A stretch of DNA of 64,000 nt from JBCDCU01 sp039180865 (GTDB lineage: Bacteria > Pseudomonadota > Alphaproteobacteria > Rhizobiales > JACESI01), in NCBI GenBank assembly GCA_039180865.1, contig JBCDCZ010000003.1, positions 1 to 64,000 on the forward strand. The letters are read 5' to 3'. Position 1 is the first letter of the stretch. The number at the start of each line of letters is the position of its first letter. Below the pieces are notes generated by a model that was not told the DNA's origin, did no database searches, and saw only the letters and a program-made list of their open reading frames with translations. Shown piece after piece: positions 50,582-58,333 of the stretch. The position numbers and the translations under genes were made by a program.

Positions 50582-51265
50582 ATGTATGAGTTCATCAAGC
50601 GCTTTGGGTGTGGTGCCGCCCTTTCTTTTGGTCTTGTTGCCGCGAGCACTGTCGGTGCCTCTGCAGCAACCACGTATACCTTCGATTTCGAAGAGTTTGG
50701 TGCTGGCGACGTAATCTCCACGGTTACCCGCGGGCCGCTCACCGCCAGCGTATCATCCTCTGCGGCCCCGGCTTTTACGTCTGTCGCATTCGACACGAAC
50801 AACTTTACTGGCGGTGACAGTGATCTGGCCGCGCCGATTTCCGATCTGAGTGGGTCGGTTGTTGACTTCGGTATCGTTGCGATCCTCCAAGAGAACACCA
50901 ATACGCCGATCGTTCCTGATGACGATGCCGGCGGTGGCACGCTTTCCCTGCTCTTTAACCAGTCCATCAGCTTCCTCGGCGCGGACCTTCTCGACATTGA
51001 AGAGCCGGGCGTAGACGTTTTCCTTGACGGCACGCTGATCGTCGATAACGGCGGTGTCAGTGCAGACGGCCTCTTCGCAAGCGTTGGAAGTGTTCCGGCA
51101 GCAAGCGGCACATTGCTTGAGTTCGTCTTTGTCGGCTCGGGTGCGGTCGACAACATTCAGGTCGGCGTCGCCCCGGTTCCGCTTCCGGCAGCAGCATGGC
51201 TCCTCTTGAGCGGCTTCGGTCTCCTCGTCGGTCTACGGATGCGCCGTCGCAACGCGCAAGCGTAA
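50582..51265 (+). CDS. VPLPA-CTERM sorted exported protein
   Basis: A 227-residue exported protein: signal peptide (CGAALSFGLVAASTVGASAA), a beta-rich mature region starting TTYTFDFEEFGAGDVIS, and the sorting tail PVPLPAAAWLLLSGFGLLVG ending in RMRRRNAQA. VPLPA-CTERM is the alphaproteobacterial variant of PEP-CTERM, cleaved by an exosortase and placed at the surface. No exosortase is in the window. It converges with the outer-membrane-like gene on a shared terminator. Confidence 0.85.
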   Translation: MYEFIKRFGCGAALSFGLVAASTVGASAATTYTFDFEEFGAGDVISTVTRGPLTASVSSSAAPAFTSVAFDTNNFTGGDSDLAAPISDLSGSVVDFGIVAILQENTNTPIVPDDDAGGGTLSLLFNQSISFLGADLLDIEEPGVDVFLDGTLIVDNGGVSADGLFASVGSVPAASGTLLEFVFVGSGAVDNIQVGVAPVPLPAAAWLLLSGFGLLVGLRMRRRNAQA

Positions 51266-51287
51266 AGGCAAACGACACCAGACATTC

Positions 51288-51318
51288 AAAAGCCCCGGTC
51301 AACGCCGGGGCTTTCTTT
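51288..51318. terminator. Bidirectional terminator between convergent genes
   Basis: AAAGCCCCGG and CCGGGGCTTT form a ten-pair stem with a TCAACG loop; A runs and T runs flank both sides. It serves the genes ending at 51265 (+) and 51377 (-). Confidence 0.9.
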
Positions 51319-51376
51319 GTGGTCCTGCTGCGATCTTGAGACAACTCAAAGACAGGATTGCACTCTCTTTCGACGC

Positions 51377-52189
51377 CTACTTCCCGCCAAACTTGTACTC
51401 AAGATTGATGGAAAGGACGGCGTCTGATGAATTGTCGTTAAGGCCAAAAAGAACGGCGGCTCTCGGCTCGAGGACGTGTCCTTCAATGGGCTCAAACTCG
51501 AAATAGACTGCGGGGCCAGCAAAATGCTCCTGCTCTGCTGCATCACCGAACGCGCCTTCAAATTCGCCGAAATTCTCAAAGCCGATCCCGACATTATCGC
51601 TGACGGGAAAAACAACCTGTGACGCATAGGCAATGCCCGGATCACCGTCCTCGAAAGGCGCTTCGACGAAGAGGTTTCCGACCCATTCCGCCGGTCCGAC
51701 ACTGGCCTCCCAAACCGGTCCAAATTCTATGCCGCCGGCGCTGATACCGTCTTCTCGCGGGATCTCAAGGGCAGTGTAGAAACCAAGAACAAACTCGCCG
51801 TGTTCGTGGTCATCATCGTGATCTCCCTTTTCTTCACCCTCATGGTGCCCATTGCCGAAGAACGGCAGGAGAAGGAGGTTCTCAATTTCAAACGCTTCCA
51901 CTTCCGCGCTTTCGCCCCTTGGATTGGCAACCTCAACGGCAACGGTAAACTTCCAAAAATCGGTGATGCCATAACCTATGGCGAATTCGTGGACTGACCG
52001 TTCGTCACCGTCTTCAACATCGCTGATACCAATGCCGTTGAGGGCCTCAATTTCGACCTCTCCTTTGGAAACATCAGGGTGAATGACCTCGAAGATTCCA
52101 GCTTGCGCAAACGCGTCACTTGCACCTGCGCCAAGGGCGAGTGCGGCTGAAAGCGCAACAGCGGTTGATGTTTTTGTCTGTTTTCTCAT
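51377..52189 (-). CDS. Outer-membrane beta-barrel-like protein with His-rich loop
   Basis: A 270-residue exported protein with a signal peptide (MRKQTKTSTAVALSAALALG, cleavage near AFAQ). Amphipathic strands alternate with turns (HEFAIGYGITDFWKFTVAVE, GFYTALEIPREDGISAGGIE) and it ends in an outer-membrane-type LSINLEYKFGGK. A loop at about 112-133 (GNGHHEGEEKGDHDDDHEHG) is rich in histidine and acid and could bind metal such as copper or zinc. There is no clear family. It is read from the minus strand toward the shared terminator. Confidence 0.6.
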   Translation of the reverse strand: MRKQTKTSTAVALSAALALGAGASDAFAQAGIFEVIHPDVSKGEVEIEALNGIGISDVEDGDERSVHEFAIGYGITDFWKFTVAVEVANPRGESAEVEAFEIENLLLLPFFGNGHHEGEEKGDHDDDHEHGEFVLGFYTALEIPREDGISAGGIEFGPVWEASVGPAEWVGNLFVEAPFEDGDPGIAYASQVVFPVSDNVGIGFENFGEFEGAFGDAAEQEHFAGPAVYFEFEPIEGHVLEPRAAVLFGLNDNSSDAVLSINLEYKFGGK

Positions 52190-52333
52190 AGATCTAGCTT
52201 TCCAACGGGAGGCGTTATGTAATTACATTACATTCACTCTACGCCGCTTACGACCGGCACGCCAAGCACGACGACACCGGGCTTTGCGAATCTGAAGACG
52301 ATGTTGCAGAAGAGTAACAGCGCGCCTTATCGA

Positions 52334-53557
52334 TCACTCAGCGGCGGCGGCATTTCCCGTGGAAGCGCAAGCACGGGCGTTTCGTGCCAGAACCCGTAGC
52401 CTAGAGAAAAGGTCATCACGATCAACATAACAGCCCTGAAGTCTCCGATAACCGTCATTCGGATTAAACCCGTCGCGGCCATGGAGCACACGGCGATTAT
52501 CGAAAATCACAAGATCCCCCGGTTCAAACGGGTACCGGCAGACGAAGCGCGGGTCAAGCGCGAGAGTCATGAATAAACGCAGGGACCGGTAAGCCTCGGA
52601 TATCCGCGCTTCGGGCATATCCGGCTCAGCACGCAAGGCATTTGCAATCCGGATTTCGGACACTTCGCAATTTTTTTCCAGCGCAACCACAGGCGCACTG
52701 AAGCGATAATCGAAGTCCGGGTGCCGGTTCGTGAAAATCCAGTTGAGGCTGGTCAGCGCATCGAAAGCGGCATGATCGGTTTCCCTGACTTCGTCCGCAA
52801 TGCGAAATCCATCAACCATGGTCGAATAGCCATCAGGGCACGAATTATCCCTGCAGTGCAAGAGTTGGAGGCCCGGTTGTAATTCGCGGGTCGGAAGATC
52901 CGTATGAGCGCTGAGCGCCTGGCCTGTGTAGGCCGCGCTGTCGGGGTTCGGTTTGTTTTCGACATCGAATAGGAAGCCGAAGGACGAAGACCGCACAATT
53001 CCGATTTTTTCGGCAACCTTTCGCACCGTCCCATCGGCACTGCCAAGCCCGCGCAGGCGGGCCAGTCCATATCGATGCGTCGCCGTGAGGAAATCAAACA
53101 AAGCTTCATCGCTGGAAAGAACCGTCGGACCATCAAAGCTTACGGGCTCCGGCATATCGGAGGCATCCCAGGCATAGCGTGAAGGAACATCGGAATGCGG
53201 CAAATGATGCCCTGCCTTAATGTCCCGCAACCAATCTCCATTGTGATAAGTGACCGCGCCATCATCAAAACGAAGGCTTAAACGGGTTCCCGAAACCTCT
53301 GCGGCCACAATCCTGGCTTCAAGTGGAAGATCTGCAATATCGAGTGTTTTTTCGCGGGTTTCAGGGTCGATTGCCGATCCAACATCGTTTTCACGAAGGT
53401 AACAAGAATGAAACCGGCCGGCTAAACCATCGCGCCATGTTACCTGCACGAAGTCTCCGTCGACCTCAGCATGTGAAAGCATTGGCCCAATTTTCCGCGG
53501 CACGAAATCAGGCGCAAGGACGCGCGACGTTCCCTCCTCGAGCATATCCTCCGTCAT
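52334..53557 (-). CDS. Gamma-butyrobetaine-dioxygenase-like TauD/TfdA enzyme
   Basis: A 407-residue Fe(II)/2-oxoglutarate dioxygenase. An N-terminal domain (FVQVTWRDGLAGRFHSCYLR, DWLRDIKAGHHLP) resembles the GBBH N-terminal domain. The catalytic part has SAHTDLPTRELQPGLQLLHC (HxD) and the distal histidine in NRRVLHGRDGF. The family hydroxylates trimethylated amino acids such as gamma-butyrobetaine in carnitine metabolism. It is in a minus-strand pair with the aldolase-like gene (4 bases away) and opposite a GlxA-type regulator. Confidence 0.83.
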   Translation of the reverse strand: MTEDMLEEGTSRVLAPDFVPRKIGPMLSHAEVDGDFVQVTWRDGLAGRFHSCYLRENDVGSAIDPETREKTLDIADLPLEARIVAAEVSGTRLSLRFDDGAVTYHNGDWLRDIKAGHHLPHSDVPSRYAWDASDMPEPVSFDGPTVLSSDEALFDFLTATHRYGLARLRGLGSADGTVRKVAEKIGIVRSSSFGFLFDVENKPNPDSAAYTGQALSAHTDLPTRELQPGLQLLHCRDNSCPDGYSTMVDGFRIADEVRETDHAAFDALTSLNWIFTNRHPDFDYRFSAPVVALEKNCEVSEIRIANALRAEPDMPEARISEAYRSLRLFMTLALDPRFVCRYPFEPGDLVIFDNRRVLHGRDGFNPNDGYRRLQGCYVDRDDLFSRLRVLARNARACASTGNAAAAE

Positions 53558-53561
53558 GGCC

Positions 53562-54347
53562 TCAATCCATATAATCAGGCTGAGTGCGCTCCAGCATGCG
53601 GATCAGTCCCGGCCATTCGGTTTTGCCGTCATAATTATAATGTTCCGATGCATCCATTTTCTCCTGATAGCGCGCGACTTTCTCAGGATCCATGAGATGA
53701 AGAGCACGCCCCATCGAAAGCGTTCGGATCTGCGCTGAACATGTCTGCTTCAGAAAGTAGGCCCGGAAAAAGGCTGCGGCAGCGGTTTCGCCGAGCGCGT
53801 AATAGCCGTGATTGCGCGAAATCATGATCTGCTTGTCGGCCAACGTCTCTACGAAAAGACCGGCAAAGGCCTCGTCCTCCTCGAATTCATAGTCGATATA
53901 GCTGGTAATGTGCCCGAGATAGACCGCAGGCTGATTGAGCGGTAGAAGACCGTCTTCAATGGACCCAACCGCCATGACCTCCTCATCATGGCCATGGACA
54001 AAGAAGTGCGCATCCGGTCGCGCTCCAAAGATCCATTTGCAAAGGTTTTGTGCGCCATCATTAAGCCAGGGACCGTCATCGGTCTCGGGCTCACCCATCT
54101 CGTCAATCACGACAAAGTCTGAGGCCCGTGCCTCTTCCCAGAACATGCCGTAGGGATGGGTGAGATAGCGCGGTTGCTTTCCGGGGAGCCGCGCACCGAT
54201 TGCACCATTGACGAGATCTGACATGCGATAATGCGCGATGATGCGGTAAAGCGCAGCGAGCTCAACACGGACTTGCCATTCAGCGTCCCGTTCCGCCTCG
54301 CTCATATCGCGCTCATCGTGATCGATATCGGCCGCCATTGCATTCAT
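53562..54347 (-). CDS. Class II aldolase/adducin-family protein
   Basis: A 261-residue protein from the ATG at 54347 (MNAMAADIDHDERDMSEAER). ELAALYRIIAHYRMSDLVNG, FVHGHDEEVMAVGS (metal histidines), ISRNHGYYALGETAAAAFFR and AYFLKQTCSAQ match the class II aldolase fold used by fuculose-phosphate and related aldolases. Without a close relative the substrate is unknown. With the dioxygenase 4 bases downstream it may act in breakdown of a quaternary-amine compound. The frame is open to 54425, but that start has no ribosome site. Confidence 0.8.
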   Translation of the reverse strand: MNAMAADIDHDERDMSEAERDAEWQVRVELAALYRIIAHYRMSDLVNGAIGARLPGKQPRYLTHPYGMFWEEARASDFVVIDEMGEPETDDGPWLNDGAQNLCKWIFGARPDAHFFVHGHDEEVMAVGSIEDGLLPLNQPAVYLGHITSYIDYEFEEDEAFAGLFVETLADKQIMISRNHGYYALGETAAAAFFRAYFLKQTCSAQIRTLSMGRALHLMDPEKVARYQEKMDASEHYNYDGKTEWPGLIRMLERTQPDYMD

Positions 54348-54452
54348 GGGTTTGTGCTCCGTTGGTGTTGCCTGAAACAGGCTCGCTCTATCCCTTGGAG
54401 CACCAGTATGGCTTGACCGAACCATTCAAGCTGTGCGCAAATACGCAATTAA

Positions 54453-54469
54453 TTGATTGAAACAATCAA
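54453..54469. promoter_or_regulatory. Palindrome in the divergent promoter
   Basis: TTGATTG-AAA-CAATCAA is a perfect inverted repeat 10 bases before the regulator ATG at 54479. A site of this kind between a GlxA-type regulator and its divergent target genes is a good operator candidate. Confidence 0.5.
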
Positions 54470-54478
54470 AGTTGCACA

Positions 54479-55444
54479 ATGACAGGCGACACACCGAAAG
54501 GGCCGATCGAAGTCGCCATTGTGCCCGGCCAACGGTTTTCTCTGCTTGCCTTGTCGATCTGTACGGACGTTTTTCGGATCGCCAATCGCGAACTCGGTCA
54601 ACCGCTCTTCAAGGTCACCATCGCCACTGCTGACGGAGAACTGGTTATCTCCTCAAGCGGCGTTGACATTACGCCGACAGCATCCGTCTCCAGCATGACG
54701 CATGCGCGCATAGTCATCGTAATTGCATCCTATGATCCGGAAGCTGTCTGTGTTCCGGCTCTTCTCACTTATCTGAGACGCATGGAGCTAAAAGGCGCAA
54801 TGATCGCCTGCGCAGACACGGCAGCCCTCGTACTTGCCCGTGCCGGAATTCTCAATACGCGGCGGGTCGCCGTTCACCACGAAGCAACGCCTGCCTTTGT
54901 GGAACAACTCGGGGACGTGATCCTCATTGACCACCTGCACGCCGAGGATGGACGACTACTCTCTTCGGGTGGAGGCATGGCAACAGCCGACATGGTCCTC
55001 CGGCTTGTCGCCCGCGTCGCCGGGCAGAAACTGGCGGACCGCATTGCCTTCGTCCTGAATTACAGGACGCTGCCGGAACGCATAGGTGTCGAGACCGGCG
55101 ACGCTTCCCTTGCGAAGGTCGACCGTGGTCTCGGTCGCATGGTGGAACTCATGCAGACCCATTTATCCGATCCGCTTCCCCTTGCAGATATTTTCCGGCT
55201 CGCAGGCGTCGATCCTTCGACCGGACGGCGCAAGTTTCAGCGTTTCTTCAATGAAAGCCCGGCTCGGTATTATACGGGCCTCAGGCTGGCACGCGCGCGG
55301 CTTCTCTTACGGGACACGGCACTCAGCGCGAACGAGATCGCAACAGCCTGCGGTTTTTCCGATGCCCCAATTTTTTCCCGCGCCTATCGGCGGAGATTCG
55401 GTCTTTCGCCAAGCAAAGACCGGACTGTTCAATCCGGCGCATAA
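54479..55444 (+). CDS. GlxA-family AraC-type regulator
   Basis: A 321-residue regulator. Residues about 10-190 form a DJ-1/PfpI-like domain (VEVAIVPGQRFSLLALSICT-like start, IACADTAALVLARAGILNTR) and the last 100 form an AraC helix-turn-helix pair (PLPLADIFRLAGVDPSTGRR, LSANEIATACGFSDAPIFSR). GlxA-type proteins such as CdhR and GbdR control carnitine and glycine betaine use. It lies opposite the dioxygenase/aldolase pair, which is its probable target. Confidence 0.87.
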   Translation: MTGDTPKGPIEVAIVPGQRFSLLALSICTDVFRIANRELGQPLFKVTIATADGELVISSSGVDITPTASVSSMTHARIVIVIASYDPEAVCVPALLTYLRRMELKGAMIACADTAALVLARAGILNTRRVAVHHEATPAFVEQLGDVILIDHLHAEDGRLLSSGGGMATADMVLRLVARVAGQKLADRIAFVLNYRTLPERIGVETGDASLAKVDRGLGRMVELMQTHLSDPLPLADIFRLAGVDPSTGRRKFQRFFNESPARYYTGLRLARARLLLRDTALSANEIATACGFSDAPIFSRAYRRRFGLSPSKDRTVQSGA

Positions 55445-55611
55445 GCCCGGTTCTCTCTGAGCTTTTCCGTAAATCGATCGATTTTCTGCTGTCAGGGACC
55501 GCCAATTGAGGTGTTGACCTCATGGGATCCATGCAGGGGCTCAGGCATCTTCCTTTCATCGAAAGCGCAACACCAACCGCACCCCACAGAGGCGGATGAA
55601 AGGAAAGAAAA

Positions 55612-56079
55612 ATGTTTAACTTCAAAAAGATCGCTAAAGCCCTCGCACTCACACTTGTCGCCGGAACCATGGCATTTTCAGTGGCAGAGATCACAAACCC
55701 AAGCGTTGCCGAAGCAGCAAGCATCACGAAGAAAGTTAAGTTCGGCGGCAAGTTTATCGGCAAAGGTTTCGCACAGGTTGAAAAGATGGGCCGTCACGCT
55801 CAGAAGAAACGCGGCATCGGTCGGGTGACCGGCGGCATCTTGAAAAATGTCGGACGTGCGGGCCGCAAGGGAACCGGTAAGGCAACAGGCTTCGTCAATG
55901 GCGCCTCTAAGGCCGGATCAAAAGTTGTCGGCAAATCACGGGTCGGCCGTGCGGCTCAAAACGGCTGGCGCAAAGCGGGCCGGTTCCAGAACAACGCTAT
56001 CAACAAAGCCTTCCGGAACTGCCGTGGTAAAGCCTGCACCATCGGCAAAGATGTTGTCAAATTCGCCCTTCCCTTCTAG
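55612..56079 (+). CDS. Small, strongly basic exported protein
   Basis: A 155-residue protein with a signal peptide (MFNFKKIAKALALTLVAGTM, cleavage near AEAAS). The mature part is rich in Gly, Lys and Arg (GGKFIGKGFAQVEKMGRHAQ, GRAGRKGTGKATGFVNGASK) with almost no acid. Two C-terminal cysteines (NCRGKACTIG) may form a disulfide. Cationic, glycine-rich exported proteins can bind nucleic acid, wall polymers or membranes; no family is recognised. A strong terminator follows its stop, so it is a single-gene transcript. Confidence 0.6.
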   Translation: MFNFKKIAKALALTLVAGTMAFSVAEITNPSVAEAASITKKVKFGGKFIGKGFAQVEKMGRHAQKKRGIGRVTGGILKNVGRAGRKGTGKATGFVNGASKAGSKVVGKSRVGRAAQNGWRKAGRFQNNAINKAFRNCRGKACTIGKDVVKFALPF

Positions 56080-56111
56080 GGCAGACTATTAAATTCATCT
56101 CCTCTTAGCAG

Positions 56112-56139
56112 CCCGGCGGATCACATCGCCGGGTTTTTT
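56112..56139 (+). terminator. Intrinsic terminator after the basic exported protein
   Basis: CCCGGCG (56112-56118) and CGCCGGG (56127-56133) with an eight-base loop, then TTTTTT. It lies 33 bases past the stop at 56079. Confidence 0.9.
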
Positions 56140-56171
56140 CGCGTCCAAGGCGAGCGGGCCGTTTCAACGAT

Positions 56172-56642
56172 TCAGAATTGCGGTCTTTCAAGCATCAACC
56201 ACAGGATCGCGAGGATCGCCGCAAAGGCGGGGATCCCGAACACAAACCAGATACGAAAGTAACGGAGATAAAGGTCGGGAAGCACCTCGCCATTCGTTAC
56301 AGCTGCCATTGCAAGAGTGCGCATACGATGTTGCAACACGACGACCGGTAACCAAAAGAGCCCGATCAGTAAGTAGATCCCGATTGAGATGCTGATCCAG
56401 GGCTCGGTAAGATCCCAGCCCAGCTCCCACGCAAGAAGAACACCGGTGACCGGTTGAGCGATGATAGCGGACGCGGTGAAAAGATAATCTGCGATCACGA
56501 CGATGCCGGCGGTATGCGCGATTAACTTCGGATCTCCAGTGCGGTGGGCCATCACCATGAAAAAGGCGATACCGGATCCCGTCCCGATCAAAACCGTTGC
56601 TCCAAGCACATGGAAGAAGCGCAGGATTTCGTGGAATTCCAT
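56172..56642 (-). CDS. DUF2269-family membrane protein
   Basis: A 156-residue protein with four hydrophobic segments: LRFFHVLGATVLIGTGSGIA, ADYLFTASAIIAQPVTGVLL, SISIGIYLLIGLFWLPVVVL and IWFVFGIPAFAAILAILWLM. The F-H-LGA---G start is the DUF2269 signature. The function is not known. It starts exactly where the SDR-DoxX gene ends, so the two are co-transcribed and may form one membrane redox unit. Confidence 0.8.
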   Translation of the reverse strand: MEFHEILRFFHVLGATVLIGTGSGIAFFMVMAHRTGDPKLIAHTAGIVVIADYLFTASAIIAQPVTGVLLAWELGWDLTEPWISISIGIYLLIGLFWLPVVVLQHRMRTLAMAAVTNGEVLPDLYLRYFRIWFVFGIPAFAAILAILWLMLERPQF

Positions 56643-57938
56643 TCAGCGTTCTCCGCTCATGGCAAGAAGAACAAGCGACGTGCAAAATACCGGAAGGATT
56701 TTCACAAAGGGTCCGAGCGGATCGAGCCAAATATCCGGCGTCAGAACCGTTCCCGATATCAGATACGCAATGCTCAACCCGAGAGATCCCGCAACGGCCA
56801 ATCGAAAGGTCCGACGAACAAGAAGCCCAGCGGCGATCAGAATATCGAGGACAGCCCCGCCAACGAGCAAAAGTCCGGCCACAGCTGAACCGACGACGCC
56901 AGAGACAAGCGCAATTGCCGCTTGATGGCTCACAAGGCCAATGATGCCGGACGCAAACCAGAAGATCGCCATTGCGATCACGAGGATCGGAAAGAGAAGC
57001 TGCATCCTTGCGAAGAGACGTTCCTGGCCGCTAACCGGCAGGCTCTTCAACGTCTCATCAAGACTTCGCAGCGACTGACCTTCAACGGCACGCCATGGTT
57101 CCGGATCGCCAACGACATCGCATTCCAGCACTTTCAACGCGGTTGTGCGAAGGGGCGAGCGCCACCCAAGATGCCCGCTCAAATCAGCGCCGCGCGCAAC
57201 TATGTAGCCGAACCATGACGGTAACGAGATCACTTTGTACGGCTGTGGAAATCCGAGCCATCGTCGGAAAGAGAGGACCACGGCTTCAAGGTTGTGCGCA
57301 TCGTCTTCAACGAGATCAAAGGTCTTTCGAAAGAGCGTCTCATCCGTAAGCGCGCGTTTCACCGCGTGGGCAACATCGCGGACATGAACGGTCTGCATTT
57401 TCGAACCAGCCATAACGAGCGGCAGGAGAAGCGGGAACCCGGCAAGCATACGCAAAAGGGCGGTCCCACCATAGGCCTGATGGGAAACCACAACGCCCGG
57501 CCTAAGAATCACCCATTGAAGATCAGTTTCCCCAAGAGCGTCATCGGCCCGCGCCTTCGTCGCAATGAATTCGATCGCATCATCCTCGGAAACCCCCGGA
57601 GCGGAGATCTGGATGAAAGTCTTGATGCCCTGCGCTTCGCACGCAGCGTAGAGAGCTTTCATCGCAGTTTCCTGAACGGCAGTGACGTTATCCTTTGCGC
57701 CGCTTTGAAGCGCACCAGCCGCATTCACAACGGCATCTATGCCAGACAGATGGCGGGACCAGTCGTCCGGTTCGGCTAATAGAGAGAGGTCGGCACCGAT
57801 CCAATGCGCGTCTGGCAGAAGCGCCCTGCCCGTTGCCTCAGACCGCGCAAGTCCAGTTACCTGAAATCCGTTATCCAGAAGGTGACGGCAAATCTCGTGG
57901 CCAATCAGGCCATATGCACCGAGGACAAGGACATGCAT
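56643..57938 (-). CDS. SDR oxidoreductase fused to a DoxX-like membrane domain
   Basis: A 431-residue two-part protein. Residues 1-290 are an atypical NAD(P)-binding SDR (VLVLGAYGLIGHEICRHLLD, VVNAAGALQSGA, VILRPGVVVSHQAYGG). Residues about 310-431 have four hydrophobic helices (QLLFPILVIAMAIFWFASGI, GSAVAGLLLVGGAVLDILIA) like DoxX/SURF4 proteins. Such fusions with a neighbouring DUF2269 protein recur in alphaproteobacteria, as I recall. A quinone- or lipid-linked reductase is plausible. DUF2269 follows with no gap. Confidence 0.8.
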   Translation of the reverse strand: MHVLVLGAYGLIGHEICRHLLDNGFQVTGLARSEATGRALLPDAHWIGADLSLLAEPDDWSRHLSGIDAVVNAAGALQSGAKDNVTAVQETAMKALYAACEAQGIKTFIQISAPGVSEDDAIEFIATKARADDALGETDLQWVILRPGVVVSHQAYGGTALLRMLAGFPLLLPLVMAGSKMQTVHVRDVAHAVKRALTDETLFRKTFDLVEDDAHNLEAVVLSFRRWLGFPQPYKVISLPSWFGYIVARGADLSGHLGWRSPLRTTALKVLECDVVGDPEPWRAVEGQSLRSLDETLKSLPVSGQERLFARMQLLFPILVIAMAIFWFASGIIGLVSHQAAIALVSGVVGSAVAGLLLVGGAVLDILIAAGLLVRRTFRLAVAGSLGLSIAYLISGTVLTPDIWLDPLGPFVKILPVFCTSLVLLAMSGER

Positions 57939-58054
57939 GATTTCCGGCTCCCCTACCGATACTCAAGAAAAGCCGGATACGCGACGACTGAGAGGGAGAC
58001 TAACCAAAGAACGACACTTCGGCCATAGCTGTGGCTGATGCCCAGCATACCGTC

Positions 58055-58222
58055 TCATATGAAGAATCTAGTGGGTGGCTCCGCGAACGTATGTCCGAAG
58101 ATCGTGAGCTGTGAAAATCCAATAACAAGACCGCCATTCACCGTCGCGCTCAAGGAGACCAGTAAGAGCAGCTGTACAAGGATCAAGAAAGCGAGCAAAC
58201 GTTTCGCAAATCCCACTCTCAT
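58055..58222 (-). CDS. Possible small membrane protein
   Basis: A 55-residue frame from the ATG at 58222, preceded by AGGA at 5 bases: MRVGFAKRLLAFLILVQLLL, then SATVNGGLVIGFSQLTIFGH. It has one strong N-terminal helix. It fills part of the 395-base gap (57939-58333) between the SDR gene and the kinase gene, which otherwise holds nothing I recognise. Support is the ribosome site and hydrophobic pattern only. Confidence 0.4.
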   Translation of the reverse strand: MRVGFAKRLLAFLILVQLLLLVSLSATVNGGLVIGFSQLTIFGHTFAEPPTRFFI

Positions 58223-58333
58223 CATTTCCTGTGCTCCCTCTTCTGAATGCCGCTTCAAACGCGGACGGTCTCACTACCGACACCATGGTCCAATTGGTTC
58301 AATTTCCCCATGAGGGCGACACCTCAGTTGGTC

